Shown piece after piece: positions 8,627 to 17,507 of a DNA stretch of 64,000 nucleotides. The notes under the pieces were generated by a model. The model was not told where the DNA came from. It ran no database searches and saw nothing but the letters and a program-made list of their open reading frames with translations. The first letter of the stretch is position 1; each line of letters starts with the position of its first letter. Origin of the DNA: Methanobacteriota archaeon (GTDB taxonomy: Archaea; Halobacteriota; Methanomicrobia; Methanomicrobiales; Methanospirillaceae); contig JAKPPV010000006.1 of NCBI GenBank assembly GCA_029547145.1, positions 1 to 64,000 of the forward strand. The letters are read 5' to 3'. A program made the position numbers and the translations under genes.

Positions 8627-9340
8627 ATGCGACTGCTGCTGCATCTGATGGCCGAAGAACGTCCGGAGTCCGAAAAGAACCGGCGTGAAGGCATTGCCCG
8701 CCACCTCGCGGACCTCCTGGCAAGGGAGTGGCGCTCCGATCTGCCGGGCGGGGCCAACCCGATCTACTGCTTCTCCAACCTCTTCCCGCCGGGCGAGGTG
8801 CAGCCCGGAGAGCGGAGGCGTCTTCTCGTCGCCTCGCCGAACCCCGGGATCATCCGTGCACTCGCCCGGCAGGTGACCAGGTACAGGGAACCCCTACGGG
8901 TCCACGGGATGGCCTTCCGCCCCGAACGATCTGAGATCTTCTCCATCCGGCTGGAACGGGCAGGGATCCGCCTCACCACGGCCACACCGATCCTGCTCCG
9001 GGTCCCGTCACCGGAGGGGAGCAGGGGTTCAGTCCCCTGGGCGCCCCCGATGCCGGAGGAGGAGTTTCTCCAGGTGCTGAACCGGCACCTTGTCCGGCGC
9101 TTCAATGCATACCATGCAACGCGCATCGACGAGGGGACCGTTCTCATCGCGGAAGGAAGACTGCTGCGAGCGACGCGGAGCGGGAGCATCCCGACGTCCT
9201 ACTGGGAACTGCGTTCCGGACGCCTCACCTCTTCGGCTCAGCGGGTGCTTGCGTTCTCCATCGACGCCGGTTTCGGTGAACGTGTCCGGCAGGGTTTTGG
9301 CTTCGTCAATGTCTCCCGGAGACCCGGATCCGGTCCGTAA
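8627..9340 (+). CDS. Orphan Cas6-like CRISPR RNA endoribonuclease
   Basis: This 237-residue protein has the two-ferredoxin-fold architecture of Cas6. The N terminus is a hydrophobic strand (MRLLLHLM) and a helix. The middle has YCFSNLFPPGEV and TATPILLRVP, as in Cas6 family members. The C terminus carries the diagnostic glycine-rich loop (GFGERVRQGFGFVNV). Cas6 cuts repeat RNA to make crRNAs. No CRISPR array or other cas gene is in the window, and the gene lies nine bases after moaE with AAGGA upstream of its ATG. It may serve arrays elsewhere in the genome or have another RNA target. The catalytic histidine cannot be assigned by eye. Confidence 0.75.
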   Translation: MRLLLHLMAEERPESEKNRREGIARHLADLLAREWRSDLPGGANPIYCFSNLFPPGEVQPGERRRLLVASPNPGIIRALARQVTRYREPLRVHGMAFRPERSEIFSIRLERAGIRLTTATPILLRVPSPEGSRGSVPWAPPMPEEEFLQVLNRHLVRRFNAYHATRIDEGTVLIAEGRLLRATRSGSIPTSYWELRSGRLTSSAQRVLAFSIDAGFGERVRQGFGFVNVSRRPGSGP

Positions 9341-9567
9341 CGTGGTTGACGGGACCGGACGATCGCCGGTCCCCGTTCGATTCGGAGCGTCCTCACCGGT
9401 GGATGGTGCGTCCTCTCCGCAGAGTGGGAAGGACGGGGACCGATGAACCGAAACGTTGATTACCAGTCCAATTTTAATTCTGGTTGCCGCTTGCGCCCGA
9501 CGGCGAATCCCGCGACCGATCTCCTGATCGTTCCCTGGTTGCCCTCGTGCCGGGATGTGAATGGAGT

Positions 9568-9867
9568 ATGAACAGACTCGAAGAGCGCGACCGCTCCTTC
9601 GCAGAGACGGTTGCGCAGGAATGGCTGGCTCGGGTGTCGATGATCTACACCCAGACGATTCGTGAGATCGAGGACAGTGCAGCGCTGGGTCCGGATAAAC
9701 ATCCGCTCTACCCGTCTCTGGTTGCCATCAACCAGACGAAACAGTATATCACGGCCTTTGCGCGACACGCCGACGAATCGGACCGCATGGACCTTGCCGC
9801 CGCGATCGGCTCGCTCATGATCGCCCTGGACCACATCGAGTCCGTCGTCCTGCGCGATTCTGCCTGA
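9568..9867 (+). CDS. Hypothetical helical protein
   Basis: I do not recognise this 99-residue protein. It is predicted mostly alpha-helical and acidic, with no cysteine, signal or membrane segment. I chose ATG 9568, which follows GGAG; the open frame extends to 9484 but that part looks non-coding (Arg/Ser/Pro-rich). An A/T-rich TATA-like stretch (ccaattttaattc, near 9467-9480) lies about 90 bases upstream and supports independent transcription. Confidence 0.6.
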   Translation: MNRLEERDRSFAETVAQEWLARVSMIYTQTIREIEDSAALGPDKHPLYPSLVAINQTKQYITAFARHADESDRMDLAAAIGSLMIALDHIESVVLRDSA

Positions 9868-10075
9868 CCGACCTGTCTCCTTCGCACCGGGTCTGTGTCC
9901 GACCCCGGGAGATACGGCGAACCGCTGTCCCCGTGTTCTGGAGTGCAGACCTTTCTTCGGCTCCCCTGCGCTGAGGTGTGCCCGTCTCCACGGTGGGGAG
10001 GAGCCGCGCTCCCGACACCTTCACGTCAGAATACCGGCGAAAAGCTCTTACGCCTCCCTGCATCAGTAGGTTGGT

Positions 10076-10408
10076 ATGGCAGAGCAACGCGGAAGGTTTG
10101 TGAAGGGCCGGTGGGTGGAAGAACCTGAAGGGCCGGGATCGACCGGGGGTCCGTCGCTGGAGGATGCAAGCGAAACCCGGGAAGGGGCCGGTGACACCGC
10201 CGAGAGCCGGTTCGAGGCGGAGGAACTGATCGCCCAGGCGACCTCCTCGGTCGCCCGCGCGGTCGATGACGTACTTCGAGCCGCCCAGCACCTGATCGTG
10301 ACCAGGGAGGGCCATCAGTACATCGAGAGCCAGGTGAACCGGGCAGGTTCGGCCCTCTCCGACGTGCTCCGCGAACTGACAAGCCGGCTCGACCTCAAGA
10401 ACCGCTGA
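10076..10408 (+). CDS. Small conserved-looking hypothetical protein
   Basis: I do not recognise this 110-residue soluble protein. The first ~45 residues are polar, Gly/Glu-rich and probably disordered, beginning with MAEQRGRFVKGRWVEE. Residues 45-108 form an amphipathic helical region (AVDDVLRAAQHLI and ALSDVLRELTSRLDLKNR). GGTTGGT precedes the ATG. It stands alone between two non-coding gaps. There is no basis for a function. Confidence 0.65.
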   Translation: MAEQRGRFVKGRWVEEPEGPGSTGGPSLEDASETREGAGDTAESRFEAEELIAQATSSVARAVDDVLRAAQHLIVTREGHQYIESQVNRAGSALSDVLRELTSRLDLKNR

Positions 10409-10877
10409 ACGTCTCCCTCCCGGGCAGATCTTCAGAACGATCGCAGGGTCCCGGGCCGGTCCCTCCTCTCTGCACCGATGGATGGTGGTTGCATGCCGCC
10501 CCAGGTGGCGATGGGTGGTGGTGAGCGCGCGTCCTTCCCTGGACACACCCGATCCCGCCCGTATCGACGGGTCGCATCGGAACGAAGGAGGTCTCATCAT
10601 CGTCGTCGAAGGACCCCGATACCGGGTGGCGGCGAACGGTCTGTTCTCCCCCCCACCATCGCCTGTCGCGGGCCGCTCCGCGTCTCTCCCGCCCCCCTCC
10701 CCCGGAGTGGCGTTGCCCATGCCCCGGGACCATCCGGATCGGTCCCGGAAAGTCAGGCGGCACGGGATTGTATTGGCACGCTATCTCGGTCGCCGGCGAA
10801 GGCCTGTTCACAGCCGATTCGGCCTGTTCTCGCACCGTTTTTCCCTGATGAATCAATAGGAAAGGTATTTACTGACG
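10409..10877 (+). other. Intergenic region, no gene seen
   Basis: This is 469 bases without a credible gene. Open frames on both strands are Arg/Pro/Ser-rich and lack ribosome sites. The last ~25 bases are A/T-rich (aatcaataggaaaggtatttactg) and probably carry the promoter of the next gene. Confidence 0.5.
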
Positions 10878-12035
10878 ATGCCGACATCTGATCACGGTAC
10901 GACCGTGGGTGAGGGCGTGGCGGAACGCGCGGAGGGCGAGGGGCCGGTTGACACCGTCGGGTTGGCGGCGACGGATCGTCCGGAGCCAGGAAACCGGAAG
11001 GCATCGGGAGGGCACGGAGGGGTTCCCGTGGCGACGCCGACCCCCTCGTTCGCGGAGATGCAACGGCGGGAAGCCCTCCTCTCTGCCGGACGCGTCCTCT
11101 CCCGGAGTATTGCCCGGGGCGAGGAGGTCGCTCTGCTCATCGACCAGGCCCTCATCCGTCTCCGGGATGCGGGGGGGTACCGATCGATCATCTTCGTCCC
11201 GGGGGAGGACGAACCGGTTCGCAAAACCGGGGCAGAGACCGGCACCGGTTATTTTCCGGTCGAGGTGAACGGGCACCGGCACGGAACGATCATCGTATCG
11301 GTGGATTCTTCCCATCGATGGGACGCATGGGAGGTCGAGTTCCTCGAGGAATGCGCCGACGATGTGGCCCTTGCCTTTCACCTGCAGCACCTCGAACGCG
11401 TCCGCCAGGAGACCCTCCTGCGCCTGGTCGAGAGCGAGGAGCGGTTCCGTCAGGTCTTCCACCAGACCAACGACGCGATCCTGCTCTATGACGTCAGCGA
11501 CGAGGGTCGTCCCCCGAGGTGTCTCGAGGCGAACGAGCAGGCCTGCCGGTGGTTCGACTCGTCGCTCGAGGAGCTGCGGCGGCGCTCGCCCGGGGAACTG
11601 CCCCTCTCATGCACTGTTCCAGGCCCCGCACCCTGGGATCGGCCCGAACCCGGGCCCTACCGGTTCGACGCCCAGATCCGGCGTCAGGACGGGGGGACGA
11701 TGACGGTGGCGATCAGCCTGCATCGGTTCAAACTTCTCGGTCAGATGGTGATGCTCCTCGTTGCGCGGGATGTCTCCGAGGAGCGCCGGCTCGAGCACGA
11801 GCAGGCGGCATCGCTCGAGCAGATCCAGCAGAACATGGAGCAGTTCCAGATCCTCAACGACCAGATCCGCAACCCGGTCCAGGTGATCATCGGTCTCGCC
11901 GACCTGGAGGGTGGCGAGTTCTCACATCAGATCATCCTGCAGGCCCGCGAGATCGACCAGATCGTCCGGCAGCTCGATATCGGCTGGCTCGAGTCTGCAA
12001 AGGTCTCATCGTACCTGCGCCGGTATGCGATCTGA
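10878..12035 (+). CDS. GAF-PAS sensor protein with a kinase-like dimerisation helix but no ATPase domain
   Basis: This is a 385-residue cytoplasmic signalling protein. Residues 1-58 are low-complexity. A GAF-like domain spans about 70-170, followed by a PAS domain at about 180-300 (ESEERFRQVFHQTNDAILLYD, then a PAS C-terminal R-D-V-S-E-E-R). Residues 310-375 resemble a histidine-kinase dimerisation helix pair (NDQIRNPVQVIIGLADL), but the usual phospho-acceptor histidine is absent and no HATPase domain follows. Such truncated sensors are common in Methanomicrobiales and may act by protein-protein contact. The true start could be later, for example Met60 after GCGGAG. Confidence 0.75.
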   Translation: MPTSDHGTTVGEGVAERAEGEGPVDTVGLAATDRPEPGNRKASGGHGGVPVATPTPSFAEMQRREALLSAGRVLSRSIARGEEVALLIDQALIRLRDAGGYRSIIFVPGEDEPVRKTGAETGTGYFPVEVNGHRHGTIIVSVDSSHRWDAWEVEFLEECADDVALAFHLQHLERVRQETLLRLVESEERFRQVFHQTNDAILLYDVSDEGRPPRCLEANEQACRWFDSSLEELRRRSPGELPLSCTVPGPAPWDRPEPGPYRFDAQIRRQDGGTMTVAISLHRFKLLGQMVMLLVARDVSEERRLEHEQAASLEQIQQNMEQFQILNDQIRNPVQVIIGLADLEGGEFSHQIILQAREIDQIVRQLDIGWLESAKVSSYLRRYAI

Positions 12036-12109
12036 GCTCGTATCGCCTGAGGTGGATCTCCTCCCTCGCCCGGCAGGGCCGGATCGCTCCCTGCTGCCTC
12101 TCTTCGAAA

Positions 12110-13381
12110 CTACAGGGAAAGCGAACCCCCGAGGACGATCTGGACGAAGACCCCCGCCAGAAAGATCAGAAGACCGAGCCCGGCGAGCGGCAGGGTATAC
12201 CGGAGGACGACCCGGAACGGTTCGTCTCCCGTGGTCCGCTGTACCAGCCAGAAGAAGGGATCGGTCACGTAACTGACGACGCAGGCGCCCCCACCGACCA
12301 TCAGAACGAACGCGATGGGATCGAGCGCTGCTGCCACCCCGCTCCCACCCAGGATCTGGGAGACGAGCACCGCCGTCACGACCCTGGACCCCTGGATCGA
12401 CTGGACCAGTGCCGCGATCAGGAACGGGATCAGCACGATCGGCACCCACCCGGTGAGCGCGGTGAGCGCCCCTTCGGTGATTCCGGACAGAACGATCACG
12501 GTCCCGAGGGCACCGGCGCCGGTCAGGTCGAAGATGATGAGGCCCGCGTGTCGCGTCGCATTCGTCACCGTCGCATCGCGGAGGCCCGGAGGCACAAAGC
12601 ATAGTGCGGCGCCGGCTCCCGCGAGCATGACCAGGTTGATCAGGGCGGCGTGAGAGACCCCTCCCGCGAGCCCGGTGACGACGGCGGCAAGGATCACAAG
12701 AAACGGAACCCAGGCAACAAGATGCAGTCGGGGACCGTCGGCTTCCTTCTCCGCAGACTCCCGATCTGCTGACCGTCGTACCCGCAGACGAACGACCAGC
12801 ACGAGCAGCAGGACGAGGAGGAAGGAGAGAGGGATCGCGATCGAATCGTACCTGACGGGATCGATCCCGGCCCCCGCCCCTTCAACCAGCGGGATGATGA
12901 CCGGCGTCGGGTATACCAGGGCGTAGCTGAGGACCGAGGAGATCGCGGCGAGATAGAGAAGGGTCTTCTTTGTTGTATCGTCCTCTCCGAGGGCCGCGAG
13001 GATCGGTTCGAGCGTCACATAGGCGGTGATGCAGCAGGTAAACGGGACGGCGAGCGCATACCCGAGCAGCCCTGCGGCGGCATAGGGGTCGGCGGCGTAT
13101 CTCCTGACGTCCGTGGCGATCGAGGCGATCCCCCCCGTGACGTCCAGGGACTTCGCAATGATGGCACCGCAGAGGATGATCAGCCCGAAGGCGGAGAATG
13201 TATGTCCAAGACCGTCCACGATCCCCCCCACCGTCCGATCGATCCCGAGCCCGGAGAGCAGACCGAAGACGAGCGCCCCGCCTACGAGGGTGAAGAACGG
13301 AAAGAACCGGCGGCGATGGCTGGCGATGGAGACGAGGCCGAGCACCAGGAAGAGGGAGGCAAAGAGCCAGATGGGGTCCAT
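12110..13381 (-). CDS. GntP-family permease
   Basis: This is a 423-residue integral membrane protein with about 12 hydrophobic segments. The pattern of the N-terminal half (GLGHTFSAFGLIILCGAIIAKSL, then VTGGIASIA) and of the C-terminal half (AALVQSIQGSRVVTAVL, GGGACVVSYVTDPFFW) resembles the gluconate:H+ symporter (GntP/CitM-like) superfamily. The substrate is probably a small carboxylate but cannot be named. It is on the same strand as fdhD, 45 bases downstream of it, and may be in the same transcript. Confidence 0.75.
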   Translation of the reverse strand: MDPIWLFASLFLVLGLVSIASHRRRFFPFFTLVGGALVFGLLSGLGIDRTVGGIVDGLGHTFSAFGLIILCGAIIAKSLDVTGGIASIATDVRRYAADPYAAAGLLGYALAVPFTCCITAYVTLEPILAALGEDDTTKKTLLYLAAISSVLSYALVYPTPVIIPLVEGAGAGIDPVRYDSIAIPLSFLLVLLLVLVVRLRVRRSADRESAEKEADGPRLHLVAWVPFLVILAAVVTGLAGGVSHAALINLVMLAGAGAALCFVPPGLRDATVTNATRHAGLIIFDLTGAGALGTVIVLSGITEGALTALTGWVPIVLIPFLIAALVQSIQGSRVVTAVLVSQILGGSGVAAALDPIAFVLMVGGGACVVSYVTDPFFWLVQRTTGDEPFRVVLRYTLPLAGLGLLIFLAGVFVQIVLGGSLSL

Positions 13382-13426
13382 CCTGTGTCCGCCTGACCTT
13401 TCATCCGCCAGGCGGGATAACCGTTC

Positions 13427-14131
13427 TCATTTCGAAAGACGTTCCGGATGGGCATGGCAGGAGAGGACCCCCCCGCCACCGCTGCTGCAGAGTGCAAGAC
13501 CGGTCCGTTCGGCAAGCTCGACGGCCAGCCCGGTGACCGGACCGGTCGACACGAGGACAGGAACGCTTGCCAGCACAGCGCTGCGCACCAGCTCGGCCGT
13601 CGCCCGGTGGGAGACCGCTGCGACCCGTCCACCACCGGGGAGGTCCCCGTTTAATACCCCCTCCCCAATCACCCGGGCCAGTGCCGTTGCGAGCCCGAGG
13701 TCGTCGCTCTCGAACCACCGCCCGCCCACCGTCTCGAGGGCAGCGGAGAAGAGGCCCGCGGGCGGATCGGAGATCCGGTCGAGCGCCTCCTCGACCTCCT
13801 GGAAGGGTATGGGCGGGGTGGAAGGAAGCGGAGCGAGCCGGCGTTCGATGACCCGGGTCACGGCCCCTCCACAGCCCGTGAGGGTCCCACGACGGGGGAC
13901 CACCACCCGGAACGGGTCGGTGGTGAGTACCCGGACCACGCCTTCCTCCTCGAGCACGGATTCGATCTCCGCGCGGGACCGGATCACCTGCCCGCCGAGG
14001 AGAAGACCCACGACGAGCGCGGGCAGGCGGTCGGGCACGGTCATGATGTCGAGATGGTGCCGTCCGTTCAGGTAGACAGAGACGAGCGTCTCGTCGAGGA
14101 GACCGGTTCCGGGCTCAGGCACCATGCGCAC
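13427..14131 (-). CDS. fdhD: Formate dehydrogenase accessory sulfurtransferase FdhD
   Basis: FdhD takes sulfur from a cysteine desulfurase and transfers it to the Mo/W-bis-MGD cofactor of formate dehydrogenase. The 234-residue protein has the family blocks L-D-E-T-L-V-S-V, P-D-R-L-P-A-L-V-V-G-L, the cysteine loop (TGCGGAV, near residue 88), the E-S-D-D-L-G-L region and a C-terminal STGPVTGLAVELAERTG. Bacterial FdhD carries a CxxC pair; here only one cysteine is visible in the loop. Its start overlaps by 17 bases the cysteine desulfurase fusion gene upstream, which gives a direct sulfur-supply context. Confidence 0.92.
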   Translation of the reverse strand: MRMVPEPGTGLLDETLVSVYLNGRHHLDIMTVPDRLPALVVGLLLGGQVIRSRAEIESVLEEEGVVRVLTTDPFRVVVPRRGTLTGCGGAVTRVIERRLAPLPSTPPIPFQEVEEALDRISDPPAGLFSAALETVGGRWFESDDLGLATALARVIGEGVLNGDLPGGGRVAAVSHRATAELVRSAVLASVPVLVSTGPVTGLAVELAERTGLALCSSGGGGVLSCHAHPERLSK

Positions 14132-16760
14132 ACTCCTCTACGCCGGCAAGCAGCGTCTCGATGTCCGCCGCGTTCGAGTAACAGTGGAGGCTCGCCCGGA
14201 CCGTTCCACCGGGAAGTCCGAGCCGGCGCATCAGCGGTTCGCAGCAGTGGAGGCCCGATCGGACCATCACGTTCAGCTCGTCGGAGAGGTACTGGGCGAC
14301 CTCGTGGGGATGGAACCCGTCGACCGTGAATGATACGACCCCTATCCTTGTTTCCGGGTCGAAGGGTGCGAAGACGCGGACCCCGTCGATCCCCCGCAGG
14401 TCATCGATGAGGCGCGTGGTGAGCCGCTCCTCGCGGGTCCGGACGGCGTCCATGCCGATGGAGGAGAGATAGTCCACCGCGGCTCCCAGGCCGATCGCAC
14501 CCGCGATGTTCGGCGTGCCCGCCTCGAACCGCGCGGGGCCCGGGGCCAGGACCCACCCGTCCTCGCTGACCAACTCGACCGCCCCTCCGCCGAGGAGCAG
14601 CGGCTCGGGCACGGGCTCCCGCATCCAGAGCACCCCTGTTCCGGTCGGCCCGAGCATCTTATGCCCGGAGAAGGCGAGGTAATCGATGCCAAGGCGTTGC
14701 ACGTCCACCGGGAGGTGCGGGACCGACTGCGCCCCGTCGACGAGGAGGAGGGCACCCCGTTCACGGCAGATCCGGCCGATCTCCTCGATCGGCGTGATGG
14801 TCCCGACCGCGTTCGAGGCATGCGTCACCGCGACCAGCCGCGTCCTTTTGTCGATCGCCGCCTCGAGAGCCTCGATATCGAGGAGAAGGTCGTCGCCGAT
14901 GTCGATCACCTCCACCTCCACACCCCGGGAGCGGAGGCGGAGCCAGGGAAGGAGGTTGGAGTGGTGTTCGAGCACCGTCGTCACGACACGGTCGCTGGGT
15001 TGCCAGGAGAGACCTTGGGCCACGATCCCGATCGCCTCCGTCGAGTTCCGGGTGAAGACCGTCGTGCCTCCCCTGCCGTTGATGAACAGTTCCACCTTCT
15101 CACGGGCGTGCCAGTATCTCTGGCTGGCGAGTTGCGCCAGGCGGTGGACGCCCCGCCCGACGTTCGAGCGGTAGTGCCGGTCGAACTCCACCATCGCGTC
15201 GATCACCGGGCCCGGGGAGAGGCTCGTCGCCGCAGAATCCAGGTAGACGGTATCGCCGAGGATGGGAAAGTCTCTCCGGGGTGCCGCACCCGATTCAGAC
15301 ACCTCGTCTTGCACCGGGCCCGCCGTCACCTTCCCACTCACGGGAGGGGACGAACTGCGGATCGGGGCGAGCTCGCCATCCGGTGTCATCTCAAGGCCAT
15401 GCTGACGGCAGAGCTCGGCCATCTTCTTCGGGAGGACCTTCCACCGCCAGAGCCCCCATGATACGAACTCCCCGGGAAGACCTCTGGCGCGGGCGTACCC
15501 GGCAAGGAATGCATCCCAGCGGCCTGCAAGCTCGGGGTGGATCCGGCGCACCTGTTCCTGCTCCGCCTCGAGCATCGCGGGGCAGAGGTAGCATCCGAGC
15601 CGCTCGAACCCCTGCGCGTAGAGCGGGTTCACCGGGAGTCCCCTCCACCAGATGTAGAGCCAGACCTCGAGAGCCCGCCAGTGGCGGATCGGTGAGACGT
15701 TCAGCTGAAGGGGGTTGTTCGGGTTCTGGCTCGTCTCGTCCAGGCCGGCCCGGTTCCAGGACTCGTACCACCGGTTCCCCTGGATCGTGACGCAGGGGCC
15801 GATGGTGGCGAGGTGACGCTTCAGTGGATGGAGCTTGAGGAGCTTGCAGCACCAGCGGTTGTCCTTCCCGGGAGGGCCAGCCCGTTCGGCGGCCAAAAAG
15901 AAGTCTCCGCCCTTCTCGATCACGAGCACACCCATCGATCGGACGAAGTCGAGCGTCTCCGGGAATTCGAGGCCCGTGTCGATGAAGAAAGCCTCGCTCA
16001 CGCCGGCCTTCCGGGCAAGGGCGAGCACTGCCGTACTGTCCTTCCCGCCCGAGAAGGAGACGTTCGTGCGCGGGCGGTCACCGAGATGGGCCCGTATCGT
16101 CCGTACCGCCTGCCGTTCCAGATTCTTGAGGTGGAGCCGGTTCCGGTCGACCACGATCTCCCACCCCGGGTCCGGAAACCGGGTTGACTGCACCGCGACC
16201 AGTTCCCGCACGCGCAACCACCCGTCGGCAAGCTGTCCGGTGCCGTACCGCCCCCGGTAGTGGACGATCACGGGACCGTCGGGCTCGCTGGTGCTGATCC
16301 TGACCCTCTTTCCCCCGAGCCGGACCTTTGAACCGGTGAACTTCGGGTCCCGATCCAGGTCGATCACACCCTTCGTCGCTGCTCCGATCAGCCCGGGGAG
16401 GGCCCCGGGTTCCGGATCGAACCGGTGGGTCCGGGTGACCGGGTCGAAGGAGAGCCAGCCGAACCGCGTGCCGTTCGCGATCACCAGCTCGTTCCGGTCG
16501 AGTCCCCCCGTCTTGTTTAAAAGAAGCACCCGCGGGACGGGGACGTCTCCGAACCGCGCCCGGACGAGCCCCGCGATCAGGTCGTAGTCGGCCTTCAGGG
16601 CGGGCCTCACATCATAGGGCTCGAGGAGCGGAATGGAGACGCCTTCATGGCCGGACGCGCAGATCCGGCCGAGCAGGGGGACGTTGCAGTCCGGACACCA
16701 GTAGAGCGTCTTCTTCACGTGCGGATCGATCGCTCTGCCCCTTTCCCGTTCGCGCCGCAT
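14115..16760 (-). CDS. PAPS-reductase-like / cysteine desulfurase (SufS-type) fusion protein
   Basis: This 881-residue protein joins two enzymes. The N-terminal half (about 1-480) starts with a zinc-like knuckle (CPDC...C) and a PUA-like segment, then a PP-loop domain of the PAPS reductase family (SFSGGKDSTAVLAL near residue 240, RWCCKLLKL, and GCYLCPAMLEAE near 390), as in archaeal MJ0973-like proteins. The C-terminal half (about 495-881) is a class V aminotransferase of the SufS/Csd type: PLP lysine Lys701 in SGHKMLGPTG and catalytic-loop cysteine Cys839 in SGLHCCEP. It probably generates persulfide from cysteine. The downstream fdhD overlaps its end by 17 bases, so sulfur is probably passed to FdhD; the PP-loop half has no known substrate. 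Confidence 0.9.
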   Translation of the reverse strand: MRRERERGRAIDPHVKKTLYWCPDCNVPLLGRICASGHEGVSIPLLEPYDVRPALKADYDLIAGLVRARFGDVPVPRVLLLNKTGGLDRNELVIANGTRFGWLSFDPVTRTHRFDPEPGALPGLIGAATKGVIDLDRDPKFTGSKVRLGGKRVRISTSEPDGPVIVHYRGRYGTGQLADGWLRVRELVAVQSTRFPDPGWEIVVDRNRLHLKNLERQAVRTIRAHLGDRPRTNVSFSGGKDSTAVLALARKAGVSEAFFIDTGLEFPETLDFVRSMGVLVIEKGGDFFLAAERAGPPGKDNRWCCKLLKLHPLKRHLATIGPCVTIQGNRWYESWNRAGLDETSQNPNNPLQLNVSPIRHWRALEVWLYIWWRGLPVNPLYAQGFERLGCYLCPAMLEAEQEQVRRIHPELAGRWDAFLAGYARARGLPGEFVSWGLWRWKVLPKKMAELCRQHGLEMTPDGELAPIRSSSPPVSGKVTAGPVQDEVSESGAAPRRDFPILGDTVYLDSAATSLSPGPVIDAMVEFDRHYRSNVGRGVHRLAQLASQRYWHAREKVELFINGRGGTTVFTRNSTEAIGIVAQGLSWQPSDRVVTTVLEHHSNLLPWLRLRSRGVEVEVIDIGDDLLLDIEALEAAIDKRTRLVAVTHASNAVGTITPIEEIGRICRERGALLLVDGAQSVPHLPVDVQRLGIDYLAFSGHKMLGPTGTGVLWMREPVPEPLLLGGGAVELVSEDGWVLAPGPARFEAGTPNIAGAIGLGAAVDYLSSIGMDAVRTREERLTTRLIDDLRGIDGVRVFAPFDPETRIGVVSFTVDGFHPHEVAQYLSDELNVMVRSGLHCCEPLMRRLGLPGGTVRASLHCYSNAADIETLLAGVEECAHGA

Positions 16761-16839
16761 TCACCCAGGATGGGACGGCAAAGGTAGATAAAGCGAGTGA
16801 TGCTCCCCTGTGGAGGGACGGTTCCGGAAGGAGGCCGGA

Positions 16840-17088
16840 TCAGGAGTCCTTTCCGGAGGGCTGTGTATTCGTCAGCCGCCCGTAGACCTCGTCGCCGAGG
16901 CATTCGCGGGCATACCGGCACCACTGGACACACGACTGGACATCATTGAGGATCTCGAAACCGCAGGCGCTGCAGACGACCCTGCGGTCGTTCGAGAAGA
17001 CCTCGATCTCCTCCCCGCAACGGGGACAGTGGCGGATCTCCAGGGTTGGGGTGCGGATCTGGGCCGCCCCGGGGCACCGGTCGAACAT
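16840..17088 (-). CDS. Small zinc-ribbon protein
   Basis: This 82-residue protein has a CPRCG...CSACG zinc ribbon at residues about 21-43, followed by FEILNDVQSCVQWCRYARECLG, a Cys-rich helix conserved in small archaeal and bacterial proteins of unknown role. It has no membrane segment. It lies 39 bases downstream of the coiled-coil gene on the same strand. The conserved second cysteine trio (SC..WC....C) suggests a second metal or Fe-S site, which is inference. Confidence 0.8.
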   Translation of the reverse strand: MFDRCPGAAQIRTPTLEIRHCPRCGEEIEVFSNDRRVVCSACGFEILNDVQSCVQWCRYARECLGDEVYGRLTNTQPSGKDS

Positions 17089-17127
17089 CAGTATATCACC
17101 AGCTCCTCTTTGGAGCGCCTCACCGGT

Positions 17128-17424
17128 TCAGAGGCTCGACCGCCTGACGCTGCCATCCGGGACTCTGTGGAGCGCCACATCGAGGGCTCCCTCGAGTGCA
17201 TCCAGTCGATTGGAGAGACGGGTGAGTTCGGCCCGCATCTCTTCGATGCTCCCGACGAGCGTCGTGCCGACATGGTCCTCGAGAGCCGACTGGTGAAGGT
17301 CGATCTCGCTGAGCACCTGCGCCAGCAGTTCGATCCCCTCGCCGATCCTGGCCTGGGAGCGTACCATCTCGTCGCATCGCTCCTGGAACCGGTCGAACCT
17401 CTTTTCGATAGAATCGTTCTCCAT
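17128..17424 (-). CDS. Coiled-coil hypothetical protein
   Basis: This 98-residue protein is almost wholly helical with heptad-like hydrophobic spacing (EELLAQVLSEIDLHQSAL-type pattern, residues ~25-75). No family is recognised. The frame is open to 17493, but a TATA-like stretch (ttaaaacc on the minus strand, near 17458-17466) lies within that extension, so I place the start at ATG 17424, after GGCGGAG. It may form a small operon with the zinc-ribbon gene downstream. Confidence 0.6.
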   Translation of the reverse strand: MENDSIEKRFDRFQERCDEMVRSQARIGEGIELLAQVLSEIDLHQSALEDHVGTTLVGSIEEMRAELTRLSNRLDALEGALDVALHRVPDGSVRRSSL

Positions 17425-17507
17425 GCTCCGCCTGCACTGCACCCGTGGCATCCAATCGGTTTTAATGGTATTGTCCCTCGCCTGTTGTGGCACCGGTATG
17501 GGCTGAT

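Noticed and set aside
8627-9340. CRISPR locus suggested by Cas6
   Set aside because: No direct repeats with regular spacers and no other cas gene were found in the window.
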